Source: JAHEFU01 sp041395205 (GTDB lineage: Bacteria; 4484-113; JAFGCY01). From it: DNA of 64,000 bases. Shown piece by piece: positions 20,031-28,698 of the stretch. The notes under the pieces were generated by a model, which saw only the letters and a list, made by a program, of their open reading frames with translations, had not been told where the DNA came from and made no database searches. The stretch is taken from contig JAWLAZ010000002.1 of assembly GCA_041395205.1 (NCBI GenBank), positions 186,001-250,000 of the forward strand. Direction: 5' to 3'. Each line of letters starts with the position of its first letter. The stretch's first letter is position 1. The translations under genes and the position numbers were made by a program.

Positions 20031-21925
20031 CAGCCTTCCTCCCCTGCGGCGGCTGATCCATCGCCACTGCCTGCTTCAGTTCCGCCCGACTCAGCGGCAT
20101 TCACCGAACCGTCACCGGTGCTGCGCGTCGGGGCGTTGTCAGGCACCGGCAGGGCCGGCACGTCATCCGGCGTATCCGCATCGGCCTTCGGCACCTCCAG
20201 CGGATTGACACTGCTGGCCAGCATGGAGCCCGAGTTCGGATTGCGCGTCGGCACGTTTTCGGAGACCTCAGGGTCTGTGATTTCCGCCGGACGCTCCTTT
20301 TCACGGGTGTCAGCCAGGGCACGGTTGATGTCGTTGGCAAATTTCGCCGGGATGCGCAGCGTGGCGCTCATCCCGCCCTTGATCTCCAGGAAGTCGCTGT
20401 CCTTGTGGAACACCAGCGAATTGCAGAGCAGGGTCTGGCTGTCCTTGTCCACGAACTTGACGTTGCCATCCGCGGTGATGCGCTTCTCCTCATCCTGGTA
20501 GACGATCGTCTCCGCATAGGTCTCGCGTTCATCCTGCTTCATGTGCACGCCGCCGGAGGCGATGAAGTCATTGTTGTCGAGGTAGACCACGGCGCGGTCC
20601 ATCAGCAGTTCCATGTAGGCCGTGACCGCGCGCTCCATGTCGTGGTTGTCAACGCTGATCAGCTCCTCCTCGACCATCCAGCGGCCGTCGCCCTGGACCA
20701 TCGTGACCTCACCGTCCAGCAGCACCTGCTTCTCGTCTCCCCAGTAGGTGATGCGGTCGGCGAGTGCCAGGCGGTCCTCCTGCTCAACCCTGGTGCGGCT
20801 GTGGGTCAGGATGTAGTCCCGGCCCCAGAAATACTCGATCTCATTCGAGGCGATGCGTGTCTCGTAGCGCTTGACGACGCGCAGGGCCTTGTCGTCATTG
20901 GCCTTCGGTTCGCTGGGCGGAACCAGCATCTCGATCTCGCCCACGCAGGAGAGCCACTTCTTGCCCATGTGGGCCTCGAGGTGGTGGCAGGTGATCGTGA
21001 TCTCCTCCTTGGTGAAGGTCAGCGGCGTGGGCGGGAGCGGCACTCCTGCACCATCCTTCTGGTAGTCCTCGATTCGTACATCGCGTCCATCCATATCGCG
21101 CACGTTGAAGCGCCGGTCATAGAGGCGCGTGCTGGCGACAATCACCTGGTTGTCCATGTCGTAGATCACTTCCTCGGCCTTGAAACCGAGGGTCTTGATG
21201 TCCTCCAGGTTCAGCTCGCCGACATTCGTTATGTCACGCTCCTCGATGAACTCCGTATCGGACAGCTCACTGACACTGCCTTCCACCCTGCCCACGAACT
21301 CCATGTAGCGCAGGTCCTTGTCGGCCTGCATGTAATTGGCGCGGATGCTGTTGCCATCCGTCTTGTTCTCGACGTAGACGCTTTCGGGGAAGCGGAAGCT
21401 CGGGACCTTGGCGGCGTTGGGCTTGCTGACGAGGCGGGCATCCTTGACGCGCCGCCACTCCAGCAGAGGTGCCTCGATGTACATACCGTCGCGGGTCTCG
21501 ATCTGCAGCTGCTCGAGCAGGAAGTCCTCCGTCTCTGTGTCGTAGGTCAGCAGTCCGGCGTCGATGCTGATGTTTAGCCGGCCGTCCTCGTACTGCTCCG
21601 CATGGGCTTCCTCGAACTCGGCGGTCTTCTGGTCCGTTGTCAGCTTGACCGACTTGCCGGTGATCTTCATCGAGAGCTGGCCGCTGTCGTCGACCACGCT
21701 CATGCTGACGATCTCACCGTCCTTGTCGACGATGATGTAGTAGTTGCTGTCCTCGCGGTCCTTGACCTTGGCGACTTCCTCAGTGCTGCGTTCGAAGACA
21801 TACTGGACCAGGAAGTAGCTGCCGACAAGCGCCGCAATCGTGACGATCTGCCGTATCCAGTAGAAGATCGTGTCACGGATGCGCCGTCGTCGGTCCGCGA
21901 TCCTTCGTTTTTCCGCCTTGTTCAT
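20030..21925 (-). CDS. LptC-like membrane-anchored protein with LptA-like repeats
   Basis: 631 residues. A basic N terminus and one membrane helix (about 25-45) anchor a long periplasmic part of repeating beta strands: VDDSGQLSMKITGKSVKLTTDQ, SRTRVEQEDRLALADRITYWGDEKQVLLDGEVTMVQGDGRW and YAETIVYQDEEKRITADGNVKFVDKDSQTL match LptC/OstA strand patterns. LptC normally has about 190 residues, so this looks like an LptC with several LptA-type units in one chain. A TAGAAT box lies upstream (about 21944-21949) with GGGAAGG before the ATG. It is followed directly by the LptA-like gene. Confidence 0.7.
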   Translation of the reverse strand: MNKAEKRRIADRRRRIRDTIFYWIRQIVTIAALVGSYFLVQYVFERSTEEVAKVKDREDSNYYIIVDKDGEIVSMSVVDDSGQLSMKITGKSVKLTTDQKTAEFEEAHAEQYEDGRLNISIDAGLLTYDTETEDFLLEQLQIETRDGMYIEAPLLEWRRVKDARLVSKPNAAKVPSFRFPESVYVENKTDGNSIRANYMQADKDLRYMEFVGRVEGSVSELSDTEFIEERDITNVGELNLEDIKTLGFKAEEVIYDMDNQVIVASTRLYDRRFNVRDMDGRDVRIEDYQKDGAGVPLPPTPLTFTKEEITITCHHLEAHMGKKWLSCVGEIEMLVPPSEPKANDDKALRVVKRYETRIASNEIEYFWGRDYILTHSRTRVEQEDRLALADRITYWGDEKQVLLDGEVTMVQGDGRWMVEEELISVDNHDMERAVTAYMELLMDRAVVYLDNNDFIASGGVHMKQDERETYAETIVYQDEEKRITADGNVKFVDKDSQTLLCNSLVFHKDSDFLEIKGGMSATLRIPAKFANDINRALADTREKERPAEITDPEVSENVPTRNPNSGSMLASSVNPLEVPKADADTPDDVPALPVPDNAPTRSTGDGSVNAAESGGTEAGSGDGSAAAGEEG

Positions 21926-22000
21926 GCCTTCCCGGGAAGTATTGATTCTAGCATCGCCGCTTCTTCTGACGGCTTTCCGACCTTATATGTTCTTTTGCTT

Positions 22001-23686
22001 TCAGCCCCGGCTGCGGGCTTCCCGAAGCAGTTCATCGACCACCTTCTCCGTGCCCTTGCCCCCTTCCACGCCGACCATCCGGCCCAGCTCGCTGCGCCGT
22101 CCCGCTTCATCCAGCAGTGTGATCTCCACGCTGGTGCGTTCCTTCGTGGCATGCTTGTGGACCAGCAGGTGCTCCGTGGCCCGGGCGGCTACAGCCGGCA
22201 GGTGGGATATGGCGAGCAGCTGCCGCCCCTGGGAGATCTCCTGCAGGACATCGGCCACGCTGCGGGCCGCACTGCCTCCCAGCCCGGCCTCGATCTCATC
22301 CATGAGCAGGATGCGCTGGCCATGGCGGTCGGCCAGGGTGGCCTTCAGACCCAGCAGCAGGCGGGAGGATTCACCGCCGGAGACGACCTGCGCCATCGGC
22401 CGGGCGGGCTCGCCCGGATTGAGCGTGATCAGGAACTCCACACTGTCCATGCCCTCCGGCCCCGGCTCCTTCAGGCTGCTGAGTTCGATTCGCAGCTCCG
22501 TATGCAGGAAGTCCAGCCGGCGGAAGTAGGCGGAACTGTCCTTCTCGATCTGCTTCGCTGCAGCACGGCGCAGCTTGCCCAGCTCCCCGGCCCTGGCCAG
22601 CAGCTGCGTACGGCTCTGCTCCAGCTTGCGCTCCACGATCTCCGGCGAACTCGAGACATCGGTGAGCAGGTTCAGCAGCTTCTGCTTCTCAACGAGCAGC
22701 GCTTCCAGCTCATCCGCCGTGCAGCCGTACTTGCGCTCCAGTTCATGCATGCGGTCCAGCCGGGCATGCAGGAATTCCAGGCGCTGGGGGTCATAGCTGA
22801 CCTCGTCCGCCAGCTCATTGAGCTGGATCGCCAGTTCGCGCAGTCCTTCCAGCAGGCCGCTGCAGCGATCGAGGGCTTCCTCCACAACCTGACCGGTGCC
22901 GGAATCGCCCAGCAGCCTGGCGATCCCCGCGATCTCCTGCTCAGCCTTCGCCAGTTCGTCATAGGCCCCGGAGTAGTCATCATCACCACTCAGGTGCCGG
23001 GCCGCCGTCTGGGCCGCCGCGATGATCGCCTCGGCATTTTCCTGCAGGCGCAACTCCGCCTCGACCTCAGCCATCTGGCCGGGCAGCACTTCCGCCTCCT
23101 CCAGCTCGTGGACCTGGTACGTGAGGAAGTTGATCTCCTGCTCACGCCGCGTACTGGATTCACGCAGGGCGCGGAGCTGGCCAGCCAGTTCACGGTACTC
23201 CTCGTAGCTGGCAATAAAGGCACCGCGGGCCGTTGCCAGCTTCTCGCCGCCGAAGGTGTCCAGGATGCCGAGGTGGGAATCAGGGTTGAACAGCAGTGTG
23301 CTCTCAAACTGGCCGACGATCTCGATCAGGCCCGCCAGGGCCTCCCGCAGCTCCTGGGCACTGACCGGGCCGGAGTTGAGTGTGAGCCGGCTGCGGCCGT
23401 TCTCGCTGTAGCGGCGGCGGATCAGGTTGCTGCCCTCGCGGAACTGCTCCGGCATGCGCCTTGCTTCATCAGCGCTGAGCGCCAGTTCGAGTTCCACTTC
23501 GCAGCTCGTGGCCCCGCTGGCCAGCAGGCTGCGGTGCGTCCGGCCGCCGAGCACGAAGCCGATGGCGTCGAACAGCAGGGACTTGCCGGCACCGGACTCA
23601 CCACTGATCACAGTGAAGCCCGTGCTGAATTCCAGTTCGAGACTGCGGATGAGGGAGAAATCCCTAATGCTGATCTTGTTCAGCAT
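22001..23686 (-). CDS. recN: DNA repair ATPase RecN
   Basis: 561 residues, the usual RecN length. Walker A ISGESGAGKSLLFDAI (about 30-45), coiled-coil arms (about 150-350), the signature VVSGGESSRLLLGLK, Walker B ILLMDEIEAGLGG and the D/H-loop LAISHLPAVAAR are present. RecN is an SMC-like protein that gathers DNA ends for recombinational repair. Its start overlaps the end of nadK by 23 bp, so it is in the tlyA-nadK-recN operon, a gene order seen in many bacteria. Confidence 0.96.
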   Translation of the reverse strand: MLNKISIRDFSLIRSLELEFSTGFTVISGESGAGKSLLFDAIGFVLGGRTHRSLLASGATSCEVELELALSADEARRMPEQFREGSNLIRRRYSENGRSRLTLNSGPVSAQELREALAGLIEIVGQFESTLLFNPDSHLGILDTFGGEKLATARGAFIASYEEYRELAGQLRALRESSTRREQEINFLTYQVHELEEAEVLPGQMAEVEAELRLQENAEAIIAAAQTAARHLSGDDDYSGAYDELAKAEQEIAGIARLLGDSGTGQVVEEALDRCSGLLEGLRELAIQLNELADEVSYDPQRLEFLHARLDRMHELERKYGCTADELEALLVEKQKLLNLLTDVSSSPEIVERKLEQSRTQLLARAGELGKLRRAAAKQIEKDSSAYFRRLDFLHTELRIELSSLKEPGPEGMDSVEFLITLNPGEPARPMAQVVSGGESSRLLLGLKATLADRHGQRILLMDEIEAGLGGSAARSVADVLQEISQGRQLLAISHLPAVAARATEHLLVHKHATKERTSVEITLLDEAGRRSELGRMVGVEGGKGTEKVVDELLREARSRG

Positions 23687-24524
23687 CCTCGCCCCCGTAG
23701 AGGTAGCCGTGCTGGAACTTCTCGCGCAGCACTTCGTAGAAATCCTCGTCGTGAGGCTTGAAGACCTTCAGGCGGCTGCCATAACTGACCACGCTGATGG
23801 AATCACCGCTGAGCAGCTTGACGCGCTGACCGCCGTCGAAGCTGACCATCAGCGGATAGCTGCCGCGTGCACCGCGGATCGTGACCCGGTTGTCAGGCGG
23901 CAGCACGAGCGGCTTTGTGAACAGTGAATGCGCGCAGATCGGCGAAAGCACGATTGCGTCGAGCTGCGGATGCAGCAGCGGTCCGCCGGCGGCGAGCGTA
24001 TAGGCCGTGGAACCCGTGGAACTGCTGATGATGATCCCGTCGCCGCGGTAGCGGGCGATCAGCTTGTTGTTGTCAGTGGCGACGAACTCGCGGATGCGGT
24101 GCGAACCGGTACGGTAGACCACCACGTCGTTCACGGCCAGATGCGTGATATCGCCGGAGCTTTCGGACCTGACCGTACCTTTGAGGATCGAGCGTGTCTC
24201 CTGCGGCATTTCGCCTCTGGCAATGCGGGCCATGACCTGCGGGAATTCGTCGATGGCGACATTGCAGAGGAAACCGAGCCGGCCCGTCATCACTCCGAGC
24301 ACGGGGATGTCATAGCGCACGGCGATCTTGGCCCCCGCCAGGAAGGTCCCGTCACCGCCGATCACCACGAGGAAATCAGTGCCGTCCTCGAGATCGACGT
24401 CGCCGTCGTGGCGCTTGGGCAGCAGGTAGTGGGCAATGCCGTGTTCCACGAGGGAGGGGTAGACCTTCTCCTCCAGGTAGCGGCGCGTGACCCTGGAAGG
24501 ATGCAGTTGCAGTGCAGCCTTCAT
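23664..24524 (-). CDS. nadK: NAD kinase
   Basis: 286 residues. The GGDGT motif in LVVIGGDGTFLAGA, NDVV, the STGSTAYTLAAGGP loop, and SPICAHSL are the conserved NAD kinase motifs. It uses ATP to make NADP from NAD. The start overlaps the tlyA stop (ATGA) and the stop overlaps recN, so it is in the middle of the operon. Confidence 0.96.
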   Translation of the reverse strand: MKAALQLHPSRVTRRYLEEKVYPSLVEHGIAHYLLPKRHDGDVDLEDGTDFLVVIGGDGTFLAGAKIAVRYDIPVLGVMTGRLGFLCNVAIDEFPQVMARIARGEMPQETRSILKGTVRSESSGDITHLAVNDVVVYRTGSHRIREFVATDNNKLIARYRGDGIIISSSTGSTAYTLAAGGPLLHPQLDAIVLSPICAHSLFTKPLVLPPDNRVTIRGARGSYPLMVSFDGGQRVKLLSGDSISVVSYGSRLKVFKPHDEDFYEVLREKFQHGYLYGGEDAEQDQH

Positions 24525-25336
24525 GCCAGTTCAGTTCCCGTTGCCTGGGCGGCCATGTTCAGATACTCCTCGTGTGTGCAATCCGCGCCGTGGTTCTCCA
24601 GCAGCACGAAGTACTCCTGGTTGCCCTTCTGGCCCTTCAGCGCAGATGGTAGCACCGCGCGCGGCCTGAGCCCCACATTATGCCAAGTGTCCCACAGCAG
24701 CTCAAGCGCGTGGCGGCGCAGCGCGGAACTGGCAACTATTCCATCTTCGAGCTCTGCTCCCATGCCACGGGCCGCCAGCTCGAACTGCGGCTTGACCAGC
24801 AGCAGCAGCCTTGCCTGTACTGCCAGCAAGGGCAGCACCGCCGGGATCACCGCTCCCCAGCCGATGAAACTCAGATCCCCGGTGACGAAGTCCAGCGCAT
24901 CCGGAATCAGTTCCCGGTTCAGTTCGCGGGCATTGGTGCGCTCCAGCAGCACGACACGCGGGTCATTGCGGACACTGTCGGCCACCACGCCATAGGCCAC
25001 ATCCACCGCATACAGGCGGGCCACCTCTCTGTCCAGCAGGTACTGGCTGAAGCCGCCGGTGGAGACACCGAGGTCCATGGCAATGCAGCCTTTGAGTTCA
25101 AGGTCAAGCCTGTCGGCCACTGGTGCCAGCTTGTCATGCCCGCGGCTGACGGGACTTTCAACGCGGCCACGGATGCGGATGCTGCAGTCGGGGGCCGGGG
25201 TGAAGGCAGGCGAAGTGCGGGGCTGGTCGTCGACGAGCACATCGCCGCGCATGATCAGGCCGCGGGCCGTGCGTTCATCTGGAGCCAGGCCATGCTCCAG
25301 CAGGTATTCGAGCAGGCTCCTACGAGGCTCTGCCAC
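24521..25336 (-). CDS. tlyA: TlyA-type S4-domain rRNA methyltransferase
   Basis: 271 residues. An S4 RNA-binding domain (SLLEYLLEHGLAPDERTARGLIMRGDVLVDDQ) leads into a FtsJ-like methyltransferase with SRGHDKL, MDLGVSTGGFSQYLL (SAM loop), GDLSFIG and LLVKPQFE. TlyA makes 2'-O-methylcytidine in 16S and 23S rRNA. The GTG start at 25336 overlaps the stop of the upstream gene (TAGTG). Confidence 0.92.
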   Translation of the reverse strand: MAEPRRSLLEYLLEHGLAPDERTARGLIMRGDVLVDDQPRTSPAFTPAPDCSIRIRGRVESPVSRGHDKLAPVADRLDLELKGCIAMDLGVSTGGFSQYLLDREVARLYAVDVAYGVVADSVRNDPRVVLLERTNARELNRELIPDALDFVTGDLSFIGWGAVIPAVLPLLAVQARLLLLVKPQFELAARGMGAELEDGIVASSALRRHALELLWDTWHNVGLRPRAVLPSALKGQKGNQEYFVLLENHGADCTHEEYLNMAAQATGTELA

Positions 25337-25815
25337 TACGGATAGATGCCGAGGAAGTACAGCGTCAGCACCGCGATGAATACTCCAAGCACTCCGCCCA
25401 CGAAGACCTCGATCGGATTATGGCCCAGCAGTTCTCGCAGGACCTTGTAGTCGAACTTTTCCTTGATGATCTTGCCCTGCAGCAGGTCCGGCACGATGCG
25501 GTTGAGCCACTGGGCGTGGTAACCGGCGCTGCGGCGGAGATTCGTGGCGTCATAGACCACGATCACGCTGAAGCACAGGGAGACGGCGAACATCGTGGAA
25601 TGGAAGCCCTCGATGATGCCGACCGCAGTGGTCACGCTGGAAACGAAGGATGTATGGCTGGACGGCATCCCGCCCGTGTCCACCAGGCGCCGGAAATCCA
25701 GCCGCCCGGAACTGATCAAGGAAACGATCAGCTTGATGAACTGGGCAATGAACAGGCCGAAGAACCCGACCGTGATCAATGGGTTGTAGCTCAAGATGTG
25801 CCCCATAGAGCGCAT
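25336..25815 (-). CDS. Divergent PAP2-family (DUF212) membrane protein
   Basis: 159 residues with four to five hydrophobic segments. DTGGMPSSHTSFVSSVTTAVG, VYDATNLRRSAGYHA and LLGHNPIEVFVGGVLG are the hallmark segments of the DUF212 acid-phosphatase-like family (YuiD in Bacillus). The family belongs to the PAP2 superfamily and may dephosphorylate lipids; activity is unproven. ATG 25815 or ATG 25806 could be the start; TATAAT (minus strand, 25820-25825) is only 4 nt from the first and 13 nt from the second. Upstream lies the divergent cobalamin operon. Confidence 0.85.
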   Translation of the reverse strand: MRSMGHILSYNPLITVGFFGLFIAQFIKLIVSLISSGRLDFRRLVDTGGMPSSHTSFVSSVTTAVGIIEGFHSTMFAVSLCFSVIVVYDATNLRRSAGYHAQWLNRIVPDLLQGKIIKEKFDYKVLRELLGHNPIEVFVGGVLGVFIAVLTLYFLGIYP

Positions 25816-25841
25816 GCTGATTATATCCGACGCGGCTGTGC

Positions 25842-25847
25842 TACACT
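25842..25847 (+). promoter_or_regulatory. -10 box of the cobalamin-uptake operon
   Basis: TACACT just before the riboswitch; 17 bases away on the opposite strand is TATAAT (25820-25825) for the divergent gene. Confidence 0.55.
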
Positions 25848-25854
25848 TGCCCAG

Positions 25855-25985
25855 CCCCCTGAGGGAAGGCGGTGTGAATCCGCCACGGTACCAGCCACTG
25901 TATGGTGGAGGAAGGGCCAACTGCCACTCGCGCGAGCGGGGAAGGCGGCCCGGACTTTGAAGCCGAGTCAGGATACCTCGGGCAA
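25855..25985 (+). promoter_or_regulatory. Cobalamin (AdoCbl) riboswitch
   Basis: The conserved core elements occur in order: GAGGGAA (25861-25867), GGTGTGAATCC (25871-25881), the B12 box GCCACTGT (25894-25901) and GAAGCCGAGTCAGGATACCTC (near 25959-25979; core AGTCAGGATACC). This fold binds adenosylcobalamin and lowers expression of the genes that follow. The downstream genes are cobalamin-uptake genes, in agreement. Control appears to be translational, as no U-rich terminator follows. Confidence 0.95.
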
Positions 25986-26014
25986 GAATCCCAGCATGCC
26001 TTCTGGAGTTAAGC

Positions 26015-26068
26015 ATGAAACGCAGCAATGCGCCCGACTCCGGACCCGTCCGGAGTCTCGATGCCTGA
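26015..26068 (+). CDS. Possible 17-codon leader ORF in the riboswitch expression region
   Basis: ATG at 26015 has GGAG (26005-26008) six bases before it, the only good ribosome site in the region. It codes for 17 residues and its TGA (26066-26068) overlaps the ATG (26061) of the ABC ATPase. It reads through the hairpin at 26036-26057. This could couple translation of the transporter to riboswitch-controlled entry at 26005. It is an inference from layout; no protein function is implied. Confidence 0.4.
   Translation: MKRSNAPDSGPVRSLDA
26036..26057 (+). promoter_or_regulatory. Hairpin next to the ABC ATPase start codon
   Basis: Perfect 10-bp stem (26036-26045 with 26048-26057) and 2-nt loop, ending 3 nt before ATG 26061. 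No T run follows, so it is more likely a block to translation than a terminator. Confidence 0.6.
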
Positions 26069-26786
26069 GCACCTCATCCTGCATAACTGCAGCGCGCGCC
26101 TCGAGCGACGCAGTATCCTCAGCGATGTCAGCCTCGAACTGGCCAGCCCCGGCCTGCACTGCCTGATCGGCTCCAACGGAGCGGGCAAGACCACCCTGCT
26201 GCGCCTGATCTGCGGCCTGCTGGAGCAGGTAAGCGGCGAAGTCAGCTTCAGGAAGTCAGACCTGCTTCGAATTCGGGCAGTTCAGCGTGCCAGCCTGCTG
26301 AGCTACGTGCCGCAGATCGCCGATGCGGGGGTGGCACTTTCCGTGTACGAAGCCCTGGAAGTGGCGCGCATGGCCAATCCGGCATCGCAAGTTGATCCCG
26401 CATCAGTATTGAGGCGGCTGAATCTGACGGAGCTGGCGGCGCGGCCGCTGTCCCGCCTGTCCGGTGGTGAGCTGAAGCGTGCGATGCTGGCCCAGGCTCT
26501 TGTGCAGGATACGCCGCTCATGCTGCTCGATGAACCGACTGCGCACCTGGACCCTCCGGCCCGTAAAGAGGTCATGCAGCTGCTGCAGGAAATTGCCAGG
26601 CAGGACGGCAAGCTCGTGCTGTGCAGCCTGCACTACCCGGATCTGGCGGCGCAGTACGCCGCCAGCGTGATCCTGCTGCGCGAGGGCCGGATCATGGCGA
26701 GCGGGGATCCACTGGAAATGACAACAGCGGAGATGCTGGCGGAGTTGTATGCCGGCAGCTCCGACCGCCTGGAGGCGGCATCATGA
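26061..26786 (+). CDS. btuD: Cobalamin/siderophore-type ABC transporter ATPase
   Basis: 241 residues. Walker A GSNGAGKTTLLRLICG, Q loop VPQ, signature LSGGELKRAMLAQAL, Walker B LMLLDEPTAHLD, and H-loop CSLHYPD are complete. The family (FecE/BtuD type) drives uptake of corrinoids or ferric siderophores; the B12 riboswitch and BtuF/BtuC/BtuB genes point to cobalamin. The reading frame can extend to ATG 26028, but that start has no ribosome site, while 26061 overlaps a leader ORF stop. Its TGA overlaps btuF (ATGA). Confidence 0.9.
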   Translation: MPEHLILHNCSARLERRSILSDVSLELASPGLHCLIGSNGAGKTTLLRLICGLLEQVSGEVSFRKSDLLRIRAVQRASLLSYVPQIADAGVALSVYEALEVARMANPASQVDPASVLRRLNLTELAARPLSRLSGGELKRAMLAQALVQDTPLMLLDEPTAHLDPPARKEVMQLLQEIARQDGKLVLCSLHYPDLAAQYAASVILLREGRIMASGDPLEMTTAEMLAELYAGSSDRLEAAS

Positions 26787-27730
26787 GAATCACATTCATC
26801 AGTGCAGTTTGGCTATTGCTCCTCACCCTGTCCGCTGCAGCCGCGGAGGGTTTCGTGGACGGTACGGGCCGCGAGATCGCCTACGGCCAGGATTGCCAGC
26901 GCATCGTCAGCCTGATGCCGAATGTCACCGAGATGGTGGCCTTCCTCGGATACGGCGACAGGCTTGTCGGCAAGAGCAGCTTCTGCAACTACCCGGACAG
27001 CATCCTCGCCGTTGACGACATCGGCGGGCAGATCGATGCCAGCCTGGAGAAGATCGTCTCCCTGCAGCCGGACATCGTGCTGGCCTACCAGGGCAACAGC
27101 CTGGAACTGGTGGACCAGCTCCGGCAACTCGGGATCCAGGTCTGTGCCTTCAGGGAAGCCAATACCGTCGAGCAGATCGGCGAGCAGCTGCGGATTCTCG
27201 ACACGATCATCGGCACTCCCGGCAGGAGTGACAAAGCACTGGCCCCGGAGTTTGCAGGCTGGCTGGTCCGGGAATCCGCTGGCCGCGAGTACCATGCACT
27301 GTCGGGAAACCCGAGCTGCTTCTTCGGTTATCCCGGGGAACTCGTCTATACCTGTGGCAGTACCTCCTTCATCGATGACGTGATGCAACGCTGCGGGCTG
27401 GCCAATGCCGTCTCACTGCAAGACCGCTGGCCCGCTGTCAGCGCGGAGTTCATCATCTCCTCTGACCCGGACTGGATCCTGACAACCACGAGCTGCACCG
27501 AAGCGGAGGACCCGGCGGAAGTCAGGGCCGAGATGCTGGCGGAGCTGCGCAGCGACCCGGTATTCCGTGAACTGCGGGCCGTGAAGCAGGGGCAGCTGAT
27601 CGTTGTCAACTCAGACCACCTGCTGCGTCCCGGCCCACGCATCCTGCTGGCAATTGAGGAGATCAGGGATCAGCTCAGTGCACCCGCAGTTGGTGCCGTC
27701 AGCAATCATGGGGCGGCCTCCGCACGCTGA
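26783..27730 (+). CDS. btuF: Cobalamin-binding periplasmic protein BtuF-like
   Basis: 315 residues. A signal peptide (to about 20, ending AAA) precedes a helical-backbone binding protein fold: RIVSLMPNVTEMVAFLGYGDRLVG, DIGGQIDASLEKIVSLQPDIVLA and a second lobe with WPAVSAEFIISSDPDWILTTTSC. The N-terminal SLMPNVTE and GYGDRLVG segments are typical of BtuF. It captures cobalamin for BtuCD. Overlaps both neighbours by 1-4 bases. Confidence 0.88.
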   Translation: MRITFISAVWLLLLTLSAAAAEGFVDGTGREIAYGQDCQRIVSLMPNVTEMVAFLGYGDRLVGKSSFCNYPDSILAVDDIGGQIDASLEKIVSLQPDIVLAYQGNSLELVDQLRQLGIQVCAFREANTVEQIGEQLRILDTIIGTPGRSDKALAPEFAGWLVRESAGREYHALSGNPSCFFGYPGELVYTCGSTSFIDDVMQRCGLANAVSLQDRWPAVSAEFIISSDPDWILTTTSCTEAEDPAEVRAEMLAELRSDPVFRELRAVKQGQLIVVNSDHLLRPGPRILLAIEEIRDQLSAPAVGAVSNHGAASAR

Positions 27731-28698
27731 TGAAACGCCTGCTGCTTCCAGCCCTGCTGCTGCTGGTCCTGCTGTCAGCGGCTGTCTCCCTGTCCGTCGG
27801 ACCCGGCGGGCTCGGTCCCGCGCAGCTGCTGGATGGCCTGAGCGGGCTGGAATCCACGATCCTCTGGAAGCTGCGCCTGCCGCGGGTGCTGATGGCGATC
27901 CTCGCCGGCAGCGCATTATCGGCAAGCGGCGTACTGATGCAGCTGTTCTTCCGCAATCCTCTTGCGGAGCCCTATATCACCGGAGTAAGTGCCGGGGCCG
28001 CACTCGGAGCCGTGGTGGCAACGAGCATCGGACTGACGAGCTCGCTGCTGATCGGCTTCCCGGCCCTGCTCGGGGCCATGCTGATCACACTGGCCCTGCA
28101 TGCGACTTTCATCTCGGGGCGGCGGGACAGCGCCAGCATCCTGCTGATGGGGATCGCGCTCGGCACACTCTGCGGCGCGCTGGTCTGGCTGCTGCTTGTC
28201 AGCGGCAGCAGCGGCGGCACTGATCAGGTGATCGGCTGGTTGCTCGGCCGGGTCAGCACCGTCGGGATGTCCGAGGTACTGGTGATGCTGCCAGCAGTGC
28301 TGCTCGGCTGCGGACTTGCGCTGCACTGGCGGCGTGAGCTGGACGCGATGCTGCTCGGTGACGACAAGGCCCACAGCCTCGGCGTCGACATCCGCTCGCT
28401 GCGCCTGCGCCTGCTGGCGGTCAGTTCCCTGCTGGCCGGGATCAGCGTGGCCTTCTGCGGCGTGATCGCCTTCGTGGGCCTGATGGTTCCGCATGTGGCC
28501 CGCATGTACGGCTCCGCCCGGCATGCCGTACTGCTGCCCCTGGCGATGTGTGGCGGTGCACTGCTGCTTCTCAGCGTGGACATCGTCAGCCGCACAGCCG
28601 CCCCGCCCCGCGAGATTCCGCTGACGATCATCACGAGCCTGATCGGAGCTCCCTTCTTCCTCTGGGTGCTGCTGCGCCAGCGTGAGGTGCAGCTGTGA
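27730..28698 (+). CDS. btuC: Cobalamin ABC permease BtuC-like
   Basis: 322 residues of the FecCD/BtuC family with about ten helices. LRLPRVLMAILAGSALSASGVLMQLFFRNPLAEPYITGVSAGAALG is the conserved N-terminal family motif; GVIAFVGLMVPHVARM and the C-terminal DIVSRT-EIPLTIITSLIGAPFFLWVLLR also match. It starts on the last base of the btuF stop (TGATG) and ends in GTGA shared with the receptor gene. Confidence 0.93.
   Translation: MKRLLLPALLLLVLLSAAVSLSVGPGGLGPAQLLDGLSGLESTILWKLRLPRVLMAILAGSALSASGVLMQLFFRNPLAEPYITGVSAGAALGAVVATSIGLTSSLLIGFPALLGAMLITLALHATFISGRRDSASILLMGIALGTLCGALVWLLLVSGSSGGTDQVIGWLLGRVSTVGMSEVLVMLPAVLLGCGLALHWRRELDAMLLGDDKAHSLGVDIRSLRLRLLAVSSLLAGISVAFCGVIAFVGLMVPHVARMYGSARHAVLLPLAMCGGALLLLSVDIVSRTAAPPREIPLTIITSLIGAPFFLWVLLRQREVQL

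Noticed and set aside
21602..23761. 719-codon open frame opposite recN and the LptC-like gene
   Set aside because: Shadow; recN motifs are complete on the minus strand.
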